Assembly (NCBI GenBank): GCA_021160155.1
Contig: JAGHDB010000387.1
Location: 1 to 6,809 of the forward strand
Reading direction: 5' to 3'
Length of the DNA stretch: 6,809 bases
Origin: Bacteroidales bacterium
GTDB lineage: Bacteria > Bacteroidota > Bacteroidia > Bacteroidales > UBA12481
Below, piece after piece: positions 1 through 6,809 of the stretch. Made by a program: the position numbers and the translations under genes. Position 1 is the first letter of the stretch; every line of letters starts with the position of its first letter. Below the pieces are notes generated by a model, which was given only the letters and a program-made list of their open reading frames with translations, was not told where the DNA came from and did not search any database.

Positions 1-933
1 ATGATATACAGAACCTTGGGGACTACCGGACTTAAACTTTCACATATTAGTTTCGGTGGCTCCTCTTTAGGCGGCGTTTTCCATCCGATTGACGAGAAAA
101 GAGCAGAAGAAGCTGTGTATGTAGCCATTGAGAACGGTATTAATTTTATTGATGTATCTCCGTATTACGGTTATTACCGGGCCGAAACAGTTTTGGGAAG
201 AGCGCTAAAATCAATTCCGCGTGACCAATACTACCTCTCTACAAAAGTTGGACGATATGGAGCCAATGGAGTCAACACATTTGATTACTCAGGAAAACGG
301 GCTCAGACAAGCGTTTACGAAAGCATGGAACGACTGGGCATTGACTTCATCGATATCATCAATGTACATGATCTGGAGTTCAGTGATCTCAACCAGGTAG
401 TAGAAGAAACGCTGCCGGCATTGGTAGAATTGAGAGATGAAGGAGTGGTGGGATTTGTGGGTATTACCGGACTGCCACTGATCAACTTTAAAAAAGTAAT
501 CGACCGGGTTCCACCCGGAACCGTCAATTCAATTCTCACATTTTGCCATTATACTCTGCAGGATCAAACTTTGCTTGATTATCTTGATTATTTTGAAAAA
601 CACCAGGTAGGTATTGTTAATGCTTCCCCTATTGCAATGGGCCTGCTCTCTGAAAGAGGAACTCCCGACTGGCATCCTGCCTCAGAAAAACTTAAGGCCA
701 CCTGTCGCAAAGCTGCCGAGTTCTGTCATTCAAAAAATATCCGGATAGAACAACTGGCCATGCGGTTTAGTGTAGGAAACCCCCGGATCACTACTACGCT
801 CACAGGTACCTCAAATCCTGATAACATCCGCATGAATATAGCCTGGGCCAACGGTGATTTGAACGAGCCGATGGTTGCCGAAGTAATGGAAATACTTCAA
901 CCTGTCATGAACGAAACCTGGGAAAATTGTTGA
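1..933 (+). CDS. Aldo/keto reductase, L-galactose (or L-fucose) 1-dehydrogenase-like
   Basis: This is a 310-residue cytoplasmic aldo/keto reductase. It is predicted to oxidise C1 of an L-galacto-configured sugar to the 1,5-lactone with NAD(P)+. The opening (MIYRTLGTTGLKLS) is the usual N-terminus of the family, so the ATG at base 1 is probably the true start, although upstream sequence cannot be seen. The catalytic tetrad is intact: Asp51 and Tyr56 in DVSPYYG, Lys82 in STKVG, and His123 in NVHD. The segments ITGLPL (155-160), DRVPPGTV (168-175) and NASPIAMGLL (207-216), followed by DWHPAS (223-228), strongly recall the L-galactose dehydrogenase subgroup that includes the plant ascorbate-pathway enzyme. 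The length is normal for the family. It is followed after 8 bp by an LgoD-like dehydrogenase and then a sugar lactonase, which supports an oxidative L-galactose route. L-fucose or another aldose with the same configuration remains possible. The family call is very secure; the exact substrate is inferred. Confidence 0.9.
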   Translation: MIYRTLGTTGLKLSHISFGGSSLGGVFHPIDEKRAEEAVYVAIENGINFIDVSPYYGYYRAETVLGRALKSIPRDQYYLSTKVGRYGANGVNTFDYSGKRAQTSVYESMERLGIDFIDIINVHDLEFSDLNQVVEETLPALVELRDEGVVGFVGITGLPLINFKKVIDRVPPGTVNSILTFCHYTLQDQTLLDYLDYFEKHQVGIVNASPIAMGLLSERGTPDWHPASEKLKATCRKAAEFCHSKNIRIEQLAMRFSVGNPRITTTLTGTSNPDNIRMNIAWANGDLNEPMVAEVMEILQPVMNETWENC

Positions 934-941
934 GAATAATC

Positions 942-1958
942 ATGAAACAGATCTTTTGCGTCACACCAGGCAGATTTACTGTTAATGAATGTAAAATCCC
1001 CCAGCCGGGACCGGGAGAAGTACTCTTGAAAATACGTGCTGTGGGAGTTTGCGGGACTGACTTGCACGCCTATCAAGGTACCCAGCCATTTTTTACCTAT
1101 CCGAGGATTCTCGGACATGAGATTGCTGCCCAAGTAGTGACCCCCGGCCCCGGAACTACCCGTTTTCATCAGGGTGATCCGGTTACCGTACTTCCCTATT
1201 TTAATTGCGGATCGTGTATAGCCTGCCGGTCGGGTAAACCCAACTGTTGCACACAAATCCAGGTTGCCGGAGTACATACCGACGGAGCTCACCAGGAGTA
1301 TTATGTGGTTAAAGAGCCTTTTCTGGTCGCAGGCAAATCTCTTTCAATAGAACAACTGGCCCTTGTTGAACCACTTGCCATTGCAGCACACGGCATTTAC
1401 CGTACCCGGATAAAACCTGGCGAATGGGTACTGATCATGGGTATGGGTCCGATTGGTTTGGGATTAGCCGCTATTGCAAAAATTGAAGGAGCAAATGTTA
1501 TCGGTATGGATATCCTGCCCGACCGGCTGCAAATAGCTCAGAAACACTTCGGGGTGGATTATACGATAGAAACCGGTAATCATCCGGATGAAGCTATCCG
1601 TGAACTAACTTCAGGAGATTACCCAACCGCCGTGATAGATGCTACCGGTTCACAAAAAGCGATCGAGGCCGGATTACAATACCTGGCTCACGGAGGTCGT
1701 TACACCCTGGTCGGACTGCAAAAAGAACCATTTTCATTCTCACACCCCGAATTTCACAAAAGAGAAACAACCCTTCAAAGCAGCCGTAATGCCACTTTGG
1801 ATGATTTTCAGCGGGTTATTTCATGGTTAGAAAACAAACTTCTTAAGGTTGAACCTATGATCTCTCACCGAATTCCGTTTAATCAACTGACCGAACAGTT
1901 CCCTGCCCTGCTTCTACCGGAATCAAAAACCATAAAAGCAATAATTACATTTCCCTGA
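942..1958 (+). CDS. Zinc-dependent medium-chain dehydrogenase, LgoD-like L-galactonate 5-dehydrogenase
   Basis: This is a 338-residue zinc alcohol dehydrogenase of the MDR superfamily, predicted to oxidise L-galactonate to D-tagaturonate with NAD+. Catalytic zinc ligands are visible as Cys37 (GVCGTD), His59-Glu60 (LGHE) and Glu143 (LVEPLA). The structural-zinc lobe has Cys89, Cys92, Cys95 and Cys103 in the standard spacing. The Rossmann motif GMGPIG spans 167-172, and Asp190 at the end of the second strand suggests NAD+ preference. Two segments resemble what I remember of E. coli LgoD: GTQPFFTYPRILGHE (46-60) and HPEFHKRE with SRNAT (268-285). The ATG at 942 is chosen because MKQIFCVTP is a natural family start. 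An in-frame TTG at 927 would add five residues and overlap the previous gene's stop. No clear Shine-Dalgarno sequence is present, only A/G-rich sequence. Its neighbours, 8 bp upstream and 2 bp downstream, suggest co-transcription. Other sugar-acid or polyol substrates cannot be excluded. Confidence 0.87.
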   Translation: MKQIFCVTPGRFTVNECKIPQPGPGEVLLKIRAVGVCGTDLHAYQGTQPFFTYPRILGHEIAAQVVTPGPGTTRFHQGDPVTVLPYFNCGSCIACRSGKPNCCTQIQVAGVHTDGAHQEYYVVKEPFLVAGKSLSIEQLALVEPLAIAAHGIYRTRIKPGEWVLIMGMGPIGLGLAAIAKIEGANVIGMDILPDRLQIAQKHFGVDYTIETGNHPDEAIRELTSGDYPTAVIDATGSQKAIEAGLQYLAHGGRYTLVGLQKEPFSFSHPEFHKRETTLQSSRNATLDDFQRVISWLENKLLKVEPMISHRIPFNQLTEQFPALLLPESKTIKAIITFP

Positions 1959-1960
1959 CT

Positions 1961-2800
1961 ATGATTGATGCACATCATCATCTCTGGAAATATAACCCTA
2001 CCGATTATGTTTGGATGGATGACCGTATGGAGAATCTGAAACATGATTATCTCCCGGATAATCTCCTTCCCCAGTTGCATAATGCTGATGTATCCCAAAC
2101 AGTAGTGGTTCAGGCCCGACAAACCCTGGATGAAACCCATTGGTTATTGGATATGGCTGACCGGCACTCCTTCATTGCCGGTGTCGTTGGTTGGGTTGAC
2201 CTGAGATCGGCAACACTTGATAAACAACTCAGGCAGTTAAGTCGTCATCCTAAATTTAAAGGCGTACGCCATGTAGTACATGATGAACCCAACGACCAAT
2301 TCATGGCCCTTCCCGACTTTCAAAGAGGCATCTCCACTCTCGCCGGGTATGGCTTGAGCTATGACCTGCTCATCTATCCCAAACATCTTCCGTTAGCTTA
2401 TAAACTGGCTGAAAAATTTCCCCGGGTGACTTTTATTATTGACCACATTGCCAAACCGGATATTAAAAATCAGATTATAGAACCATGGGCAACCGAAATA
2501 CGACATATAGCCGATCTGCCTAATGTGTATTGCAAACTCTCCGGGATGGTAACCGAAGCTTCCTGGAAAAGTTGGCGGCCACAGGATTTTTATCCTTACC
2601 TGTCCGTTCTGTGGGATGCATTCGGTGCCGAACGACTAATGACCGGCAGTGACTGGCCTGTTTGTACCCTTGCAGGCAATTACCTGAATGTAATGCGGAT
2701 TGTGCCAGATTTTCTTTCGTATCTCTCCTCTACACCTCAGCAGCGTTCAGCTGTTTTATCCGGTACGGCCCGACGAATTTACCAGTTCGATAAAACTTAA
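1961..2800 (+). CDS. Amidohydrolase-family sugar-1,5-lactonase (L-galactono/L-fucono-lactonase-like)
   Basis: This is a 279-residue TIM-barrel hydrolase of the amidohydrolase superfamily, COG3618 (Amidohydro_2) type. It is predicted to open L-galactono-1,5-lactone to L-galactonate in the cytoplasm. The N-terminus MIDAHHHLWKY is diagnostic: Asp3 and the His5-x-His7 metal motif lie directly after the start. Further hallmark elements are VRH at 102-104, DHIAKP at 161-166, KLSGMVTEA at 192-200, and GSDWPV at 229-234 with the conserved barrel-end Asp231. The length matches family members. The ATG begins 2 bp after the preceding stop with no recognisable ribosome-binding sequence, so translational coupling is likely. 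Known members act on L-fucono-, L-galactono- or L-rhamnono-lactones. The choice of L-galactonolactone rests on the two upstream dehydrogenases. The stop codon overlaps that of the convergent gene on the opposite strand. Confidence 0.9.
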   Translation: MIDAHHHLWKYNPTDYVWMDDRMENLKHDYLPDNLLPQLHNADVSQTVVVQARQTLDETHWLLDMADRHSFIAGVVGWVDLRSATLDKQLRQLSRHPKFKGVRHVVHDEPNDQFMALPDFQRGISTLAGYGLSYDLLIYPKHLPLAYKLAEKFPRVTFIIDHIAKPDIKNQIIEPWATEIRHIADLPNVYCKLSGMVTEASWKSWRPQDFYPYLSVLWDAFGAERLMTGSDWPVCTLAGNYLNVMRIVPDFLSYLSSTPQQRSAVLSGTARRIYQFDKT

Positions 2801-2823
2801 AAAGAGACCTCTGTAGTTTTATC
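2789..2823. terminator. Perfect 9-bp inverted repeat at convergent gene ends, possible bidirectional terminator
   Basis: The left arm GATAAAACT (2789-2797) and right arm AGTTTTATC (2815-2823) are exact reverse complements separated by 17 bases. The repeat straddles the overlapping stop codons of the lactonase gene and the opposite-strand lipoprotein gene. On the minus strand the spacer also contains an AGAG..CTCT mini-palindrome followed by five T residues. The stem is A/T-rich with only two G-C pairs and the loop is long, so stability is modest. No spacer exists for a conventional terminator between the genes, which makes this the best candidate. Its function is inferred. Confidence 0.35.
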
Positions 2824-5457
2824 CACAGGCAGTTTGGCCGCCCTAATATTTTCGATCTTTTTCCATTTCTTCGTCCCCTGCTCTCCAACCCAAATGTTGT
2901 ACGTACCCGGTTTTTCAACTCTTGGCTGGAAAGAATTCCCTTTGATCCTCAAGGTAAATACTTTTTCTCCGGTTGATGACCTAATTACCTGTATTACCGG
3001 ATCTTTCATATTCTTCACTCGGATTTCCGGAAGGGCAAACCGTGCATCACCAAAGGCATTATCCAATTGATTGAACTGAACCGGCCATCCCGGATATTGT
3101 CTGGCATCCGGTTTCGAAGGATCCGCTAACCTGGGCCAACATTCAAAAACCACATTTCTGGTATTTCGATTAATCCGGATAATACCATAGCCGGTTGCCC
3201 GGTCATACAGCCTTGATGGTTTTTTACCCGTGAAAACCGGATTAGATACTGCATACACAGTAATTTTATTCCCAAAGCCGTCTTTGAAATCACCGGTGTA
3301 TTTTGGTTGTCCGGGAATCTGATTCTTCCCTCCATCACGAGGATACCACCTGCGTGGCCATACATTGGAGATTGCAGGTACACAAAAAGCATACCCCGCA
3401 TCACGCCAATTGTCCATTCCATATTGTATGGTACTGCCCAAGTGCTGATCCCCTGCAATATGAAATGCGAATCCTTTTCTCAGTTCTTTCAAAGCTTTGT
3501 TCCTGCCGGTCTGAGGCCAGGCATCAGAGTCGAAATCCTGAACACGGACATCATCCGGAGCATATTCACCGGCATGCATGATCCGCAGACGGGGTACATT
3601 GGCATCCGTGTGTGCCTCATTCTCGGGTAATGTAGCTACATTCGCAAAAATTGTTTGAGAAAGAGCCACTTTCATCCATATAGAGTCACGCCAGTCGGCT
3701 GCCCACTGCGCTAAAAAATTCAATTGTCTGTCTCCTAACAGGATTGCTCCCGGTACATCCGCGCTTTTACTGGCATCAAAAGAGAAATTCTTAGCCCACC
3801 CGTTTATGATTTTTGCCTTCGGGAGCAGTACTGCCGGTGCCGATTTGAATTTACGGTCTTCTAAAATGGCAAAACTGACCCCAGCATAATTCATTGCGGT
3901 GAAATAAACTCCGATACCCTGTGCCACCGGCCGGGGATCTGCAGGATCCGGCAGATGACTGGTCTGCGTACGCTGTACCATATTCACCCATTCAGGAGGC
4001 ATTTTATATCCGCCCCGATCCTGCGCAGCCGCACCTCTTAAACCCGGAGGAGTAGCAATCCCTCCAGCTCCCCAAATATTTCCATGGTACATATCGTGAT
4101 CATCCGGTATAGCTACAGAGGGTCTGTTTTTAAGCAGGTCCCTGTAGGCCCAACCAAACAGATACCATTTGCGTAAATAATCGAGCACGGCTTTCTCAAC
4201 CGGTTTGATCTGAGTTCCGTATCCTCCAACTCCCTCGTAAATCTGATCTCCCGAGAAAAACAGGAAATCAGGATCCTGGTATTTCACCTGTCTGAAAATG
4301 TCATTGTTCGGAAAACCCAGATCATTATTCCCGGTAAATGCGGCAACAACTAACTCTTCTTTGTTCCAGGGCACCCTGCGAATTGTCCCTTCAAAATAAC
4401 AGGCCTGTTTTTTGCTTTTTCCGCTGTAACACAGGTAAGATACCCGGTACGGTATATCTTCATTGGAAAAACCCCAGGATGCAACCCTGAAAGTAGCTGT
4501 CCGGGATAAAGAATCAATTACCGCGCGGGCAATTTCCCGCCATTCTCCACTCTTTTTAATCTCCAGAACTGCCTCGGCATCATCCTGATCGCCCACAGGA
4601 GCCATTTGTGCAGTTAATTTCAACACCTGTTTGGACAAAGTATATTGCGTGAAAAGAACAGGGCCCCAGGCCTGTTCAGGTTTTGAAACCACTTTGTCTC
4701 CCCTAACCGTCCAGTCAGAAAAAGCAAACCTGACATTTCCCCCTCTTCTGGTACCGGGTTTAAATCCCCAATTACCGTAAATCGTTTCAGGACGCAGTTC
4801 GGGTGTTTCAGGTACCTTACCAAAACTACAGGTTATGGCCACCCCACCGGTCAACCAATCGTCATTAACTAATCGATCAATCGAAGAATTCTCTCCTGAG
4901 ATAAGATCCGTTACTTTTAAAAAAATCCGGTATTTGTCGTTCTCAGGTTTTACATTCACCCTTATTTTCAGGGATTTAACCTCATTTATTCGCTGAGTAT
5001 CTGTTGAATCCAACTGTCCGATAAATAATTGACCTGATGTCGTTATCCCTACCGGAAAGCCCTGACCACGGACCGCATTATCCCTGTAATCCTGAAAATC
5101 CCCCCGTACACCAACCTTAAAACCAACCCATCCGGGATCTAAAGGTTCGTCTGCTTCAGTCAGGGCATCCATCCGGGCAGATACTTCAAAAGATCCCTTA
5201 TCAGAGGTAATTTCACGTGTCAGTAAAAACACGTTACGATCACCTCCGCTGGCAACACATTCGATGCGTCCATCATTTAACTGCCAGTCCTGCAAAGGAT
5301 TGGCCCAATATTCCGGACCTATCCAAACCCGGTGTATTCCGGGCGGTAAATGGCTGGTAAATTTAACTGACTGATTGCTGCTACACGAAGTCAGTAAAAA
5401 TACAACTCCGGCAATCAAACTATAAAATCCGTAACGACGGGGAAAAACTGAATTCAT
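2797..5457 (-). CDS. Large PhoD-like metallophosphatase lipoprotein with N-terminal concanavalin-like region
   Basis: This is an 886-residue exported protein of the PhoD-like (calcineurin-fold) phosphatase family; its substrate is unknown. Residues 1-25 form a lipoprotein signal with a hydrophobic core and lipobox LLTSC (Cys25). The residues after Cys25 are Ser-Ser-Asn, without the acidic run that marks surface export in some Bacteroidota, so a periplasm-facing membrane anchor is likely. Residues about 40-255 look like a concanavalin/LamG-type beta-sandwich. Residues about 265-362 resemble the beta-rich domain that precedes PhoD cores. The catalytic region, about 368-770, has GDQIYEG (403-409), PDDHD (451-455), LEDRKFK (532-538), LLGDRQ (573-578) and GDQH (669-672). 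A small beta-rich tail occupies about 815-875. The usual PhoD cysteine near the first core strand is absent: TGNND lies at 375-379. The start is supported by the signal peptide and lies 12 bp after the malic enzyme stop. A TAAGG lies only 2 bases from the ATG. Phosphomonoesterase or phosphodiesterase activity is inferred. Confidence 0.85.
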   Translation of the reverse strand: MNSVFPRRYGFYSLIAGVVFLLTSCSSNQSVKFTSHLPPGIHRVWIGPEYWANPLQDWQLNDGRIECVASGGDRNVFLLTREITSDKGSFEVSARMDALTEADEPLDPGWVGFKVGVRGDFQDYRDNAVRGQGFPVGITTSGQLFIGQLDSTDTQRINEVKSLKIRVNVKPENDKYRIFLKVTDLISGENSSIDRLVNDDWLTGGVAITCSFGKVPETPELRPETIYGNWGFKPGTRRGGNVRFAFSDWTVRGDKVVSKPEQAWGPVLFTQYTLSKQVLKLTAQMAPVGDQDDAEAVLEIKKSGEWREIARAVIDSLSRTATFRVASWGFSNEDIPYRVSYLCYSGKSKKQACYFEGTIRRVPWNKEELVVAAFTGNNDLGFPNNDIFRQVKYQDPDFLFFSGDQIYEGVGGYGTQIKPVEKAVLDYLRKWYLFGWAYRDLLKNRPSVAIPDDHDMYHGNIWGAGGIATPPGLRGAAAQDRGGYKMPPEWVNMVQRTQTSHLPDPADPRPVAQGIGVYFTAMNYAGVSFAILEDRKFKSAPAVLLPKAKIINGWAKNFSFDASKSADVPGAILLGDRQLNFLAQWAADWRDSIWMKVALSQTIFANVATLPENEAHTDANVPRLRIMHAGEYAPDDVRVQDFDSDAWPQTGRNKALKELRKGFAFHIAGDQHLGSTIQYGMDNWRDAGYAFCVPAISNVWPRRWYPRDGGKNQIPGQPKYTGDFKDGFGNKITVYAVSNPVFTGKKPSRLYDRATGYGIIRINRNTRNVVFECWPRLADPSKPDARQYPGWPVQFNQLDNAFGDARFALPEIRVKNMKDPVIQVIRSSTGEKVFTLRIKGNSFQPRVEKPGTYNIWVGEQGTKKWKKIENIRAAKLPVDKTTEVSF

Positions 5458-5469
5458 AACCTTAAATAT

Positions 5470-6809
5470 CTATTGTGCATCCACAGTAGCAATAGCAGCC
5501 AGATGAATGATCTCCCTGACTGAAGAGTCTAAAGCCAATACATGGATCGGCTTATTCATTCCCAGGATGATCGGACCAATAACTTCACTTCCGGCCAGCT
5601 CCTGCATCATTTTATAGGCAATATTTCCCGAATCCAGGTTGGGAAAGATCAGGGTGTTAACATCATGTTCAGCCAGCTTGGTAAACGGGAATCTCCTTTT
5701 ACGCATCTCTTTATTCAGCGCAAAATTCGCCTGCATCTCACCGTCAACAATTAAGTCGGGATTCTGCTCATGCAATATTCTAACTGCTTCAGCCACAACC
5801 GCAGGGCTCCCGTCACGCACCGATCCGAAATTACTGTAGGAGAGCAGGGCAATTTTTGGTTCAATATTGAATCTTCTGACACCTTCTGCAGCCAGTAACG
5901 CAGTATCAACCAGTGTCTGCGTATTAGGATTACGGTTTACCGTAGTATCCGCAAAGAAAAACGGACCTTTTTTCGTCATTAGAATATACATCCCGGCAAT
6001 ATGTTGCGTATCGGGCCGTGTTCCGACAACTTGTAAAGCCGGACGAATAATATCCGGATATTTTGAGCTGAATCCGGAGATAAAAGCATCCGCTTCACCC
6101 ATCTCAACCATCATGGAACCAAAATAAGCATCCAGATGCATCATTTCGAATGCCTCCCCATAAGTAATCCCTTTCCGTGCCCGTCTTACTTCAAACTCTT
6201 TGGCAAATTTCTCTATACGCTTTTTTTCACGATCAGAATGAATATCAATAACCGGCACCTCTTCAATATCCAGACCGTATTTCCGGATCATTTCCTGAAT
6301 GATGGCAGGATTTCCCAGGAGAATAGGTTTGGCAATTCCATCGTGAATCACCGCCTGAACGGCTTTCAACATCTTCAGGTTTGATGCCTGCCCGAATAGA
6401 ATCCGTTTCGGATCTCTCTTTGCACGATTGGTAATTACTTCTACCAATTGATTATCCAATCCCATTCTTTTTTGTAATTGAAGCTTGTAAGCTGACCAAT
6501 CGGTAATTTTTTTTCTGGCCACACCCGTTTCAATAGCCGCTTTTGCAATGGCCGGAGCAACCGTTGTGATCAGCCGGGGATCCAAAGGTTTTGGAATTAA
6601 ATACTCTCTTCCGAACCGGATGTTTTGCGTATTATAGGCAATATTCACTGTATCAGGCACATCTTCCCGTGCCAAAGCAGCCAATGCATGTACAGCGGCA
6701 ATTTTCATCTCCTCATTGATCTTGGTAGCTCTCACATCCAAAGCCCCTCTGAAAATAAATGGGAATCCCAACACATTATTCACCTGATTCGGGTAATCCG
6801 ACCGGCCTG
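5470..6809 (-). CDS. maeB: Malic enzyme with C-terminal phosphotransacetylase-like domain (5'-truncated by window edge)
   Basis: This is the C-terminal part, about 446 residues, of an NADP-dependent malic enzyme hybrid of usually about 750-770 residues. Such enzymes decarboxylate malate to pyruvate in the cytoplasm. The reading frame stays open to the window edge. The codons upstream of 6783 read GRSDYPNQV, continuing into [19 protein letters not shown], which is a hallmark of the malic enzyme NAD(P)-binding domain. The GTG at 6781-6783 is therefore an internal valine and not a start. Counting from that valine, residues 1 to about 95 finish the malic domain and about 110-437 form the phosphate acetyl/butyryltransferase-like domain. 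Landmarks are RILFGQASN (127-135), [14 protein letters not shown] (237-250), FFADTTVN (276-283), LLSYSNFGS (313-321) and [11 protein letters not shown] (380-390). In characterised hybrid enzymes this domain is thought to serve regulation (acetyl-CoA response) and oligomerisation rather than acetyl transfer. The gene is probably co-transcribed with the lipoprotein gene 12 bp downstream. Confidence 0.93.
   Translation of the reverse strand, partial: GRSDYPNQVNNVLGFPFIFRGALDVRATKINEEMKIAAVHALAALAREDVPDTVNIAYNTQNIRFGREYLIPKPLDPRLITTVAPAIAKAAIETGVARKKITDWSAYKLQLQKRMGLDNQLVEVITNRAKRDPKRILFGQASNLKMLKAVQAVIHDGIAKPILLGNPAIIQEMIRKYGLDIEEVPVIDIHSDREKKRIEKFAKEFEVRRARKGITYGEAFEMMHLDAYFGSMMVEMGEADAFISGFSSKYPDIIRPALQVVGTRPDTQHIAGMYILMTKKGPFFFADTTVNRNPNTQTLVDTALLAAEGVRRFNIEPKIALLSYSNFGSVRDGSPAVVAEAVRILHEQNPDLIVDGEMQANFALNKEMRKRRFPFTKLAEHDVNTLIFPNLDSGNIAYKMMQELAGSEVIGPIILGMNKPIHVLALDSSVREIIHLAAIATVDAQ

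Noticed and set aside
574..591. Tandem repeat of CTTGATTAT (two copies) in the aldo/keto reductase gene
   Set aside because: It encodes LDYLDY at a place where homologues have the same length (LLDLLPYL-like), so it is not an insertion and looks like coincidence of codons.
927..941. TTG start at 927 for the zinc dehydrogenase
   Set aside because: It would add MLRII ahead of a natural family N-terminus and overlap the previous stop; the ATG at 942 fits the family better.
897..1292. 131-codon open frame antisense to the zinc dehydrogenase
   Set aside because: It lies opposite a gene with complete motifs and its product shows no recognisable domain; it is a shadow frame.
3126..3458. 110-codon open frame on the same strand in another phase of the PhoD-like gene
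   Set aside because: The main frame is intact and motif-bearing throughout, so this does not indicate a frameshift or a nested gene.
3303..3630. Two open frames opposite the PhoD-like gene
   Set aside because: The products show no domain and lie over the conserved GDQH region of the real gene; shadow frames.
5460..5464. TAAGG before the lipoprotein ATG as a ribosome-binding site
   Set aside because: It is only two bases from the start codon, too close for normal pairing; no firm site can be claimed.
6781..6783. GTG as the start of the malic enzyme gene
   Set aside because: The frame continues to the window edge and encodes GRSDYPNQV, conserved malic enzyme sequence, so this codon is internal.
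1..6809. Defence, mobile-element, CRISPR or RNA-gene content
   Set aside because: All sequence is occupied by five metabolic or exported-enzyme genes with gaps of 12 bp or less; no transposase, repeat array or tRNA-like structure was seen.

Overview
The window carries five protein-coding genes packed with almost no intergenic DNA. They form two blocks that converge near position 2800. No RNA gene, mobile element, CRISPR array, origin or attachment site is visible. The mid-40s-like GC impression, the near absence of clear Shine-Dalgarno sequences before the visible starts, a short-signal lipoprotein with an LTSC lipobox, and a sugar module best known from Bacteroides all suggest a member of the Bacteroidota or a close relative. 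This placement is an inference, and it cannot be taken to genus from this sequence.

Left block (+ strand, 1-2800): three tightly spaced genes, with gaps of 8 bp and 2 bp. They encode an aldo/keto reductase close to L-galactose/L-fucose 1-dehydrogenases, a zinc-dependent medium-chain dehydrogenase resembling E. coli LgoD (L-galactonate 5-dehydrogenase), and a COG3618-type amidohydrolase (sugar-1,5-lactonase). Together they fit the oxidative route L-galactose -> L-galactono-1,5-lactone -> L-galactonate -> D-tagaturonate, which I recall being described for Bacteroides vulgatus. L-fucose (6-deoxy-L-galactose) is an alternative substrate for the first and last enzymes, but the LgoD-like middle gene favours L-galactose. 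Transporters, regulators and tagaturonate-processing genes are not in view, and the block may begin upstream of position 1.

Right block (- strand, 6809-2797): the 3' part of a malic enzyme with a C-terminal phosphotransacetylase-like domain (maeB type, cut by the window edge) comes first. Twelve bases after it starts a large 886-residue lipoprotein with a concanavalin-like N-terminal region and a PhoD-like metallophosphatase core. The PhoD-like protein lacks the cysteine usually found at the first metal-ligand position of PhoD enzymes and is the least understood gene here.

The two blocks meet tail to tail with overlapping stop codons inside a TTAA. A perfect 9-bp inverted repeat sits across this junction and encodes Asp-Lys-Thr at both C-terminal ends. 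It may act as a compact bidirectional terminator. No intergenic stretch exceeds 12 bases, so no promoter or operator could be identified.
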